A stretch of DNA of 64,000 bases from Diogma glabrata (taxonomy: Eukaryota; Arthropoda; Insecta; Diptera; Cylindrotomidae). Below are positions 36,251 to 48,959 of the stretch, piece after piece. The notes under the pieces were generated by a model. That model did not search any database. It saw nothing but the letters and a program-made list of their open reading frames with translations, and had not been told where the DNA came from. The stretch lies in the NCBI GenBank assembly GCA_963693315.1, contig CAVNZG010001065.1:1-64000 (forward strand), in the 5' to 3' direction. The stretch's first letter is position 1, and every line of letters begins with the position of its first letter. A program made the translations under genes and the position numbers.

Positions 36251-37218
36251 ATACTATTTTTTATTCGCCGCAAGCACAATATTCATAAAAAAAATTTTTA
36301 TTCTAAATTAATTGTTATTTATTGTACAAGATGATAAAATTGCACTTTATCTTCGAGAGCTATTTTAGCGTCGAGGCGTTAGCATCGAGAAGACAATGAA
36401 ATTTTATCGTCGTGTGGAATACAACATTTTTTTCTATAGCAATTGTTAAAGAAGACCAAAAAATGCTGAAAAATCAATGATAAATTTAATTTAAAAGTAT
36501 CAGAAAAAAACAGTTTCACGAAAAAATGAGTATAGGTAGGCTTTGATAACTTTTTTAGTTTTATAAACAAACAAACAAATCAATTTTTTTTGTTTTTTGC
36601 AAAAATTGAATTTGAAAACTAGATAGTTTGGGTTTCTCAATATGTGCGATATTACAGAAGAAAATTGCCTTCTGATATTGAAGAGGAGGCTTCAGAGACA
36701 ATTCGTAGATGGCCTGAAATTTTGAATTGCCTGAAAACTCGTGGATGGTACATCAAAGAGAATACCTGTGCTTTCAAAAATGGAAAAACTTGAAGAATAT
36801 CAACAGCAAAATACTTTATCTACCCTTGCTGTTAAAGTACTACTTTATCTACCCTTGATGGTAAAGTGCTATTTTTCCCTCTAATTTTAGTTGATAATAG
36901 CACGTTTTAACAGTTGCTATAGAAAAAAATTATAAATTTGCATAAATTTTGAAATAAAAATATGTGGAACAAGCTACCTTTGACATAATATTTGTTATTT
37001 TTTCCAAATTATTGTATCACTATTTTTTTTTATTTAGCGTATGGTTTTTTTTGTGACACATTAAAAATTAAACTTAAAATAGGTAGACTCTTCTATGAAA
37101 TCCACCTAAAACAAAACATGGATACACATTAAATGAACTTATAAACGATTTGATTGCGCATCTTTTTGTAAAAAAGCAAAAAGTAAAATATTAGAACATT
37201 GGGCAGTACATTTGAACA

Positions 37219-37790
37219 TTAGATGTTTACATCGAGCGAGTCTATCCATGCTACTACATCGGAAGTTGCCAAATGGATGTCTGGGATGTCGCCATTGTAC
37301 CGTCGAATTGGACACATAGCTGCAATGTGTTTTACGGTTTGTTGTGGAGCGCTGCAGTCACACTCAGGGGACTCTGAAATGCCCCACTTGTAGAAAGAAC
37401 CAGCACAACGTCCATGATTCGTTCTTATTCGGTTTAGTGTAGTCCAGGTATGACGTGGCAGATCGAAACTAGGTTGGGTAGAAGTCGGGTTAGTAATAGA
37501 GAGGCCGGTTGTGTTGCAATGATGCCAGGAGGTGTCCCAGGCTTTCAAGATATTAAAATTAGTTGTCAGCAGGTTGCTGACAGTTTTATGCGGAGGCTTT
37601 CTTGAATTCAATCGACAACGAGTGTGGTCTCCGTAATATTCGTGCAAGGGTAACGTGATGTTGTTGGTTATTACCTTTTCATGTTCACGCATGAGAGCAT
37701 GCGAGCGTCTGAGTGCAGGTGGAGCGATATTGCTTAACACAGGGGCCGAGGTAAATGGGTGGATCTGATAGTACCACTTATAGTACGCAT
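37219..37790 (-). pseudogene. Non-LTR retrotransposon ORF2 C-terminal end, 5'-truncated
   Basis: Open for 173 codons, then broken upstream near 37745. It reads LPRHTWTTLNRIRTNHGRCA, then FYKWGISESPECDC and a Cys-His-Cys knuckle (CDC...KHIAAMCP). This is the tail after the reverse transcriptase in jockey-like insect elements. Endonuclease and RT are missing. Confidence 0.8.
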
Positions 37791-38074
37791 CGTGGCATGC
37801 AGCTGGCAGTCAATTTTTTGAGTATGTGTGCTAGTGAGTATGTGTGCTATCACTATGACAACATAGTGGGGGGTGGGGTTCTGTGGAACGAAAAGAAAGC
37901 AACTGTTCGTAAGATTCGTAAGATACCAGGGAAAAATCTTAATATTAGAATATTAGAGCAATTCGTCTAGATTACAGAAACTTTAAAATTTCAATGAGGG
38001 GGTTTAAACCCGATTAAACCCGTATGTCGCTACGCCACTGTTCTAGTGTGTATTTTAAACAGGGCTGCAAACTG

Positions 38075-38225
38075 GTTTTTGAAAACCAAAACCACGTTTT
38101 AAAAATTGTCAAAACCAAAACCATAACCGAAACCAAATTTTAAAACTCATCAAACCAAAACCGAACCCAAAACCAAATTTTAAAAGAAACAAAACCAAAA
38201 TCAAATTTAAAAATTTAGTCAAGTC
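38075..38225. repeat. AAACCAAAACC-type simple repeat
   Basis: About 150 bp of AAACCAAAACC variants starting just after the right target duplication of the hAT-like element. Confidence 0.7.
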
Positions 38226-38412
38226 CAATAATATTATTCAAAAAATAAAACAACAATAAAATGCAACAACAAATACTGCCGTGCTAAACACAGAGGTGGT
38301 AACTTACTTTTTTGTCAAAAATCAGTTATGAATCTAAGATGATAGATAAAAATAGTCGATGGATATTTTTTTCATTTACTCTATAAAGATGCCGTATCTT
38401 AACGTTTGTCAA

Positions 38413-38494
38413 CAGTGGCGTAACTAGCATGGGTGGCACCCGGGGCGGATATTGTGGTGTCACCCCAAGAATGAAAACTGTCAAAATTAATTGA
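38413..38494. mobile_element. Single hAT-like terminus, partner not found
   Basis: CAGTGGCGTAACTAGCATGG, then GGTGGCACCCGGGGCGGAT. It starts like the ends of the 30825-38040 element but differs after base 10. No inverted partner was seen; it is cut off by the LINE that starts about 38490. Confidence 0.5.
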
Positions 38495-39660
38495 GTTGAG
38501 CGTTCATAGACTGCAGCTCACAGAAGGGTTTAAGCCGGGTAATCTAACCGGACACCTTAAAATCCTTTCGGAATTACAAGCTGAAATGCATGCATACCAT
38601 ATTTCGGATTGTATGCCAAAAACATTAGATTTAGACAGGCACTTTGATGTCAAGATATTGGCCAGAGATCTTATTAAAAACTACATACGGTCACTGCCAC
38701 ATAACGCCAGCATCTGGTACACAGATGGTTCTCGAACCAACATGGGCACGGGAGCAGGAGTGTTTGGTCCTAGAACAAAACAAACGGTTGCTTTAGGCAC
38801 CACAACAACCATATTTCAAGCCGAAATTTTTGCCATTAGCAGTTGCGCTTTGCTATGTGCTGAAAGAAAATACCAAAATATTGAAATATATATTATCTCT
38901 GACAGCCAAGCAGCACTCTTGGCACTTAAATCTACGCGCTTTGATTCAAAACTGGTATGGGAATGCTACCAAAATCTATTAAAAATCTCCTGCAATAATA
39001 AAGTAACACTTGTGTGGGCACCTAGCCACACAGGAATATAAGGAAATGCTATCGCTGACGCTTTAGCAAAACAAGGGGCCGATAAAATGTTTGTTGGACT
39101 GGAACCATGCTTCGGAATGGCCAAGAGTTCGCTCAAAAGCACAATTCAAACATGGGAACAGGAACAAAATGCTAAATTATGGAGAAGCAGAGAGGGACTA
39201 GTACACTCTAAAAAGTTTCTGGGTAACCTCCCTGTTTCACCCTTAAAAACAATCGACTTAAACAGAGAGTCTCTAAGAATTTTAACGTGGTGCGTTACTG
39301 GACATAGTCCTTTAAACCACCATCTTAACAAAATGGTCCTTGTTGTTTCCGACAGGTGCAGATTCTGCTACTCGGACGTGGAAACGATGGAACACGTCAT
39401 CTGCAGCTGTCCTGAACTCTCTTGGCACAGATACAATCAACTTGGTCATAGAACACTAACACTTCCATTACCACAAAACGTCACTCCAATTGAGCTAATT
39501 AATTTTATTGAAAGTCTCAACTTGGATGACAGAATACAACCAGTAACGGCTCAGACGACGACTGACTAATAAAACAATCAGGGTAAGCACAATAGATCTT
39601 CAGGTCGCAGTGCTACTTGAACTGCAAGTCTCAAGGAGCTCCAATAAAAAAAAAAAAAAT
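38490..39660 (+). mobile_element. 5'-truncated non-LTR retrotransposon with RNase H (I/LOA/R1-like)
   Basis: Only the 3' quarter is present: RNase H domain, zinc knuckle, a short 3' UTR, then AATAAA and a 13-A tail at 39647-39659. It abuts the next retrotransposon directly. Confidence 0.85.
38496..39569 (+). pseudogene. RNase H and C-terminal zinc knuckle of a LINE polyprotein
   Basis: RNase H residues are visible in order: WYTDGS (Asp), FQAEIFAI (Glu), ISDSQAALLAL (Asp) and, after one in-frame TAA at 39039-39041, GNAIADALAK (Asp); the His is in WAPSHTG. Downstream: LRILTWCVTGHSPLNHHL and CRFCYSDVETMEHVICSC. A single nonsense codon separates two otherwise continuous frames, so decay is recent. 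The enzyme would degrade the RNA strand during target-primed reverse transcription. Confidence 0.87.
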
Positions 39661-39695
39661 AATAATAACACAATAATCAGAAACTTCTGTTAAAT

Positions 39696-40598
39696 ATGTC
39701 AGCTGATAATTGCAAAGTTTGTAGTAAAGCAGTTACGCCTAATGAAAACGGTTTGCAATGTGATGCTTGTGATAAATGGGTTCATGCTAAATGCTTGGAG
39801 TCTAAACGTTCTTATCCACGAGAAGCTAATTTTCTTATCTGGACTTGCTCTAAGCAATGCGAGGATTTAATTAACATTTCGCAGAATATTCGTGAGATCG
39901 ATGTTACAAAAGAGAGTCTTACCGCTAATCTGTCATGTCTAGCTGAGCTTTTGCGCAAGTCATATATTACCAACATAAAACTAAACGCAATTATTCATGA
40001 ATTTAGAAGGAATGATAGTGTAATGCGTACTACTTTGAGTGGACTGGAGGATAGTATTAAAAATTTGCCCGATCAAGCTGAAAAATTAAATACAGCATTA
40101 TGAAAAGATCATCTACAGAGTCAACAACCATTGAGTATGAGTCCTGCTGTGATTGGAAACCGAATCGACTCTTTTGAGATTAAAGCAGTGCAGTTTTCAA
40201 AGAATTACATACATGTTTCTCGCCTTGAGCCGTTAACAACTACTGATCAAGTTTCTAGTTACATAGCCAGTGGCCTAGGAATTGATAAATCTGATATTTT
40301 CTGCAAAGAACTACTGGCTCGAGGTAAAGATAGATCTTCACTCTCATTTATTTCTTTCAAGGTTGGCATTGTGGATGATCATTTAAAAGCGGTATCATCA
40401 TCTTCATTCTGGCCACAAGGAATTCTGGTTAAGCCATTCGTAAATCGGACACGCAGCAGTCGTTCTGGAGGACAATTTAATCAAATCAATCAAAACAATG
40501 CTTCTTCTAATACTATTTCTCAACTAGGAAAAGGATTATCAAATACGAACAATTATTCTGAACAAATAAAACAGCATCAATCTCAAGAATCGTTATAG
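39696..40598 (+). pseudogene. CR1-like ORF1 with PHD-type zinc finger
   Basis: Starts at an ATG; CKVC, CDAC, WVHAKC and WTCSKQC form a Cys4-His-Cys3 PHD pattern in residues 8-60. A coiled region follows, then TGA at 40101-40103. The frame resumes in the same phase with KNYIHVSRLEPLTTTDQVSS and the SFKVG...FWPQGILVK region typical of CR1 ORF1 proteins, and ends in a Gln/Asn-rich tail. ORF1 proteins bind element RNA; the PHD finger's role is not established. Confidence 0.8.
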
Positions 40599-40773
40599 CA
40601 AGACAACATACTATGTAATATTCCTGTTTTTAATGATACTAATTTCTACCTAGATATTAATATTTTAAATTCTTTTTCCCCAGCAAATACCTAGTTTAGC
40701 TACGAATGATCACCAGGTAAACGAAACGTCTCAAACCGATTCTTCTGCTAATATTACTTTATGTTGTGGTCAC

Positions 40774-43430
<2,657 letters not shown>

Positions 43431-43504
43431 GAAAGTTTTAATCTGTATATTTTATTTTATTTAATTTGAATATTTTATTTTAAGCATATTTTTATTATAT
43501 CTAT

Positions 43505-44210
43505 ATCCGATCCGAAACACGTAAAATGTGAATTGTAGTTTTTTTCTGAGAAACTTCAAACCATACCTTTGAATTGAAAATATTCCAATTACTTCTTTAC
43601 TTACTTGAGTTTAATTGATCTCAAAAATCCAAAATTATATCTAATCTTATTTATTACTAATTACTAAAATTTTGTTTGTTTTTTTTTCTTTTAATGCTAA
43701 GTCATTTGTAAATGATTTTATTATATCCAATATTTTATAGCATCTTTTTCTTGATTAACATTTAATCTTTATTAATTAACTCAGCGATCAGACGCTTTGA
43801 AAATTGTTATACGATTAAGTCTGCTCGCATAATAATAAATAAATAAATAAATAAATAAATAAAGCAACAAAAATTTTCATAGAACGAAAAAATTATATTG
43901 TAATATGTAAAACATTTCCATAATATGGAGTCAACTTAAAATTCAACTTAAGTAAATTAAATAAGTGATGCAGAAGTTTCAACTTCGAAATTATTATCAC
44001 CTCAACGGCGTAATCGATAGTGTGTCGACCTAGGGATTCGAACCAGGCACTGAGGAGGAAGGTTCGAATTCATCCGAAACACGAAAAATGTGAAGTGGAG
44101 TTTTTTTCTGAGAAACTTCCATCCATACCTTTGAATTGAAAACATTTTAATTACTTCTTTACTTACTTGAGTTAAATTGATCTCCAAAAATCCCCAATAT
44201 TGTAATATAT
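43505..44210 (-). repeat. tRNA-derived SINE-like repeats, two copies of a shared 3' segment
   Basis: The segments 43505-43650 and 44066-44210 are near-identical (CCGAAACACG..AAAATGTGAA, then GAGAAACTTC). In reverse, the second is headed by a B-box-like GGTTCGAATCCC (complement at 44033-44044) and a tRNA-like 5' part, which suggests a minus-strand SINE. The first copy lacks the head. Confidence 0.5.
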
Positions 44211-44260
44211 TTTTTTTAAATACAAGAAAAGTGCAACGTGCAAATATAATAAATAAAAAA

Positions 44261-46053
44261 TCTCACAGCTCTGAGATATCAAGACTTCGGTCTGGGTTAA
44301 GGATTATGATATAGTTTTCGGCAAAAAACTCTTATGAGGACATGGTTTTTAGTTTTGGGCAGCGATGTATATCAAACATAACTCTTTGTTAAAGTACAAG
44401 TATTTTTTATCTCTGTTTAAAAATTTATTACAAAACTAACACGATACATCAATACGTAGCCGGAAAATTATAATCAAAATTCCAAAAATATTGTTATATT
44501 AAATAAAATCAAACTTTTTCAAAATTCCAAAAATTAAAATAAAATCAAATATTTAAATTTTTTCTAAATTCCAATAATATTTCAAAAATTCTTAAAAATT
44601 CAAACTTTTTCCAAAATTCTAAAAATATTGCAAAAATTATTACAAAATCAAAAATTGAAAATTTTTCCAAAAGTCCAAAAATTATAATAATATCAAAAAT
44701 TAAAAATTTTTCAAAATTCTAAAAATATTCAAAAAATTCTTACACAATCAAAAATTAAAACTTTTGCCGAAATTCTAAGAATATTGCAAAAATTATTACA
44801 AAATCATAAATACAAACTTTTTCAAAATTCCAAAAATATTTCAAAAACTATAACAAATTCAAAAATGTCCATGTCCAATTTCATTTTAACTTCATAAAAA
44901 CAGCTACAGCTGCTTTTTGTGCAGTGTTTTTCAATAATGTTAATATTTCGTCTTAATAGTTCTCTAACTAATTTATTTTTGTTATTTTAAACCGTTCCTT
45001 ACTAAAATCATGTCAATGTCAAACAAAAATTATAGAATAAATATCACCACAATTACTAAATTCTAGTTACCTTCAATTGCTCATTACATGTAAGTTGTTA
45101 TATATATATATATATGTCATACTAATAATTATCAGTTATATTCAGTTAGTTATTTCATAATTAATGTTCATATTTGTAGTTTCCTCCTAATATAAATTTA
45201 CATTTATTTTTCTTTTTTTGTATACAGTATCTTGATAATGACGAACAATATCGTCGAAAATTTGATGTTTAATAAATAACAATTGAGAGAATAACGAACC
45301 TGAAATCAATTTTTTCAATATTAACATGATATTAAATTCACCTTAACCAAACTCCCGTAACAAATTATCCACGTAATAAATGGTGAAAAAAATCAACAAA
45401 AAACAGCTACATTTTTTTTCCCGAAATATTGGCTAAAAAAATAAATGAAATCATTTTTTGACACACTTGACAATATTTTTTGACAAACTTATAATGCCAT
45501 AATTCTCAATAATAATAATAAAATTTCATTTCAAAGAAACAATTTTATTTTTTTCCAAAAAATTAGGTAAAAAACTAAATAAAAATCTTTTGACACACTT
45601 GACAACATTTTTTTGACAAACTGATAATGCAATAAGCTAGGTTTTGGTCTCACATACCAATCCCGACCATCAAGGTTTCTCCAAATTTAATGTTCCTACT
45701 CGTAATCACTTAAAATGAACGTTTTTTAAGCCAAAAATATGAAAATTTGCTATTTTTGACACACATAATGATTTTTTTGACACACTTCCGGTACAGTTAT
45801 TGAACACAGCGTCCTTTCGGACCTGTCCCTTGAGTATACCTACTTTTAGAAAAAAAATTTTTGAAATCCCTCCAGCGGTTTTCCCTGCAGCGTAGGTAAT
45901 GACGGCCGGACGGCCGACAGACAGACATACAATTTTTTTTTTGCTTTTTTAGAATCAGGAGGTCCTAAAACGTCGAGAAATGTCAAAAAAAGTGGGGGTA
46001 AAAATTGCACTTTGAGCTCATGAATGTAATACTTAGGTCTTTCAGACCGAAGT
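44261..46053 (+). repeat. R1 dispersed repeat, copy d, left end slightly truncated
   Basis: Starts within the left motif at TCTCACAGCTCTGAGA and ends at the terminal hairpin AGACCGAAGT (46053). Same internal order as copy b: AT units, TTGACACACTTGACAACA units, then GACGGCCGGACGGCCGACAG and the conserved right end. Interrupted at 44909-45398. Confidence 0.83.
44896..45411. mobile_element. 490-bp insertion in R1 copy d with 13-bp target duplication
   Basis: AAAAACAGCTACA occurs at 44896-44908 and 45399-45411; uninterrupted R1 copies have it once (near 19388). The insert starts GCTGCTTTTTGTGCAG and ends GGTGAAAAAAATCAAC. The duplication length suits a retroposed sequence, but no coding region, tRNA head or clear poly(A) was recognised. 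Confidence 0.7.
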
Positions 46054-46684
46054 AAAAAAATTATCTATAGTATTATTTCATTCTTCGGAATATTTCTTTT
46101 TTGCGTAAATTTTTTTAGGAGGTTACTATTGTTGTTGAAAAGGTCATGAAATATTCCACAAGAATTTGTTAAATTATTTTTCACACATTAAATGGTTTTT
46201 AATGTTTCAAGTAGAGTTTCTGCTCGACAAATTCGGTCGAGGAAGATTTGCTATCTTGAACTAATGACTTGTTATCTTGTACTGGAGTATGCTGGGCTTG
46301 TCACTTCCGTAGATCAAAAATAAAATAATTTATAAATCAATAAAATTAAAAACTTTACGTATGAACGTAAAACTCAACTTAAAACAACTAAACTTTGACG
46401 AATTATTTTTTTTTTTGAAATTTTATATAAATAATAATTAAAATGTATGAATAAGTTTATATTATATAATCTTAATTACAATTTCAATAGAAGACAAAGT
46501 GGAACTCAATTTATGTTTAGTGTTTACTACAATATTGATATTGATTGTCATATAATTCGAATTTATTTATACATATTTAAACTAAAGAAAATGTTTTATT
46601 TAGCATAAATAAATTGCCTAAATTTAATTTTGAGTAACGAAATTCTTTTTTCATTTAAATAACGAAATTCTGTTTTTTTTTAAA
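46054..46684. other. Non-coding interval
   Basis: No gene or recognised repeat; very AT-rich with a T-run near 46406. Confidence 0.5.
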
Positions 46685-46777
46685 TCGGGACATTTTTAAA
46701 ACGAAGCCTGACTGTTTGCGGGACAAATTGTTAAAAATCGGGACTGTCCCGCCAAAAGCGGGACGTCTGGTCACCTT
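46685..46777 (-). mobile_element. DNA-transposon-like terminus GGTGACCAGACGTCCCG
   Basis: In reverse it reads GGTGACCAGACGTCCCGC, TTTTGGCGGGACAGTCCCG, then further TGTCCCG copies. A hairpin (GGGACTGTCCCGCC...GCGGGAC) is evident. This looks like the start of a transposon running towards lower coordinates; no second end was found. The stop codon of the adjacent hAT coding region overlaps its first bases. Confidence 0.5.
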
Positions 46778-48400
46778 ATTTAAATCTCTTCTTTCTAGCT
46801 TTAACAGCTGCAAACTTAGAAATCACATCTTCAAAATTTATATTTTGTGTTGCCTCATGTTCTATTGTTAATATGCCAAGATTGTTAAGCCTCGTTTGGG
46901 TCATTGTTGCCAGCATGTAATTTTTAATTAATTTTAATTTGCTGAAACTCCTTTCACTCGAAGCCACTGATACGCAAATAGTCATAAATAACTTTAATGC
47001 GACCATAAGATTTGGAAGAGATTTTGTAAAATCCCATTGCACGATAATTTCAAAATGTCTATAGGCACACCCAGTTAGAAACTGTTACATTGCCGCTTTT
47101 AAATGCCTTTTCAACCTTAGTATCTCTATGACGAGTTCTGTTTCTGATACCTCATCATAAAAATCGGTAAATTTTGATTCAGATAACTCCAACTCTTCAC
47201 TGTTCGCCAAAAGCCGAGTGTTTGTCAGCACAACCTCGAACAATGAAGCTACATCTTGGACTGACTTTAATCTTGTTCAACATTGAATCGTCGTAGTACT
47301 CCGATTTTTTCACAGCAAAATCCATTGCCTCTTCTACAATATGACTAGGTTTTTCTTCAATATAAAGACGAAATGACTGTATTTTTATAACTAATTGATC
47401 AATATCCAAGCTTGTGCTTTGCAATACAATCCAAACACAATTTATTCGCCTTAAAACATCATTCCAAAACAAAAGATAGCAAAGAAATGTAAAATCACAC
47501 ACAATCACCACGCATAAGGTTCTGTGCTGCGCCTCTAGTGTCTACATTTTCTTGTTGTTCACTTAATTTCTCAATTGCAGCCACAATCCCATTAAAATTT
47601 TCATCCAATACTTTAACTGAAGCATAATGAGCATCCCAACGCATTGTTGGAAGTCTTTTTAAAGGTTGCTTTGCTGTGTTTAACAAGCACTTCCCAGCAG
47701 CTAGTCGAAACAGAAAAAATGTAAAAATTCCACTGTTCCGAAAAATGTTACAAAAGCTACATTTTGTGCAAATGAGTGTTGGTCACATAAATTAATTGAA
47801 TGATCTATACACCAACAAATATTGCTTTGTTGTTTTTTGCTTTAATAATAGCTTGCTCTCCTTCATGTATACCACTCATAACAGCTGCATTATCATAGCC
47901 TTGGGAACGACAATTTATAACATCTAAACCGTCATTTTCAAGATTTTTAAGAATTTCATCGCTTAAAGCAGCGGCTTTTTATCCATGTAAAGGAAAAAGT
48001 CCAAGGACTTCTTTGATTTCCACTATTCTATCATCAATTTTCACATAACGAATCACTTTTGACATTTGATCAATATGTGAAATGTCAGGTGTGCTATCAA
48101 ACATAATTCCAAAATATTTATATTTTTTTTAATATTTAATTTAAGATGTGTTCTTTTTATACTACATCATACTTTGTCAGTAGTTTGATTAGTTCTAAGA
48201 AATTGCCTTTATTTAAAGGCTTTTTCCTTCCTCATATCCACGAAATGCTAGATTTTCTTTAGATAAAAACAAAGTTATATGCAATAATCTTTCAACTTCT
48301 GTTTTCCATTATCTATTAAAAGCAACACTGCGTCTCCTATCGTTTTATGAATCTCGTTTTCAAAGTTTTCCGCTTTTTAAAATTGGGTTATTCTAAAAAT
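46776..48400 (-). pseudogene. hAT transposase, ZMYM1-like family, decayed
   Basis: Pieces in order (minus strand): LAFRG near 48245; KYFGIMFDSTPDISHIDQMS near 48115-48060 with the first catalytic Asp region; RSQGYDNAAVMSG near 47910-47870; RLPTMRWDAHYASVKVLDEN at 47600-47660; IVEEAMDF near 47320; and the hATC domain SVASSERSFSKLKLIKNYML with LGILTIEHE at 46776-47042. Frames change repeatedly and stops interrupt, so it is inactive. The N-terminal zinc finger is not visible. Element ends could not be paired. Confidence 0.85.
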
Positions 48401-48959
48401 TGCGAAACCGTGGTGATCTTCTCCAATATTGGTGAATATTGGTGATCTTCTCCAATTGGTTTGAGCAGCTAATACGTTCCGAATAAACGCATGTAATACC
48501 AAATATAAACTCAAAAATTTATTGAGAGAAACTCATGCATACGAATTGGAAAACTCAAACAAAATTAATTCAAAAAGTCCAAGCGGCACGTATATCCGCT
48601 AGAAATAGGTAGATTTCGAGATCAGACAGTTTTGTGTACCAGTAGAATCTGATGTACCGGATTAGTTTAAACAAAACAAACTAATTTCAAACAGATATCA
48701 AACAAATTTTAAAAAGAAAATTAGCTACCTACAAGCAAAATTAAATCTATCCAATTTTGCAACAAACAAATATCAAATCTACCACAGAACATGTGTGTGA
48801 CAATTTATGACACAAACCTACTCTATATCATATGTCGTGCAATTACTGCAAAATATCAAAATAGTTTATTTCTAAGAAAAAAAAATATTGCGACGCTGAT
48901 GCATAGGCTGACTTCACCACAGCTCTGGAAACATAGTGTTCTGGATATATAATGAGCTA
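48401..48959. other. Non-coding interval
   Basis: No gene. A local duplication of GGTGATCTTCTCCAAT lies near 48411-48460. Confidence 0.5.

Larger units (their letters stand above)
30825..38040. mobile_element. hAT-like insertion, 7216 bp, with perfect 8-bp target duplication
   Basis: Starts CAGTGGCGTAGC and ends GCTACGCCACTG. TTCTAGTG is at 30817-30824 and again at 38041-38048. No hAT transposase was found between the ends. The interior holds two PIF/Harbinger copies, a foldback, SINE-like heads and a LINE 3' fragment. It begins 168 bp after the stop codon of CLIPC gene 1. The right end has an extra GGGTTTAAACCCGATTAAAC motif. Confidence 0.85.
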
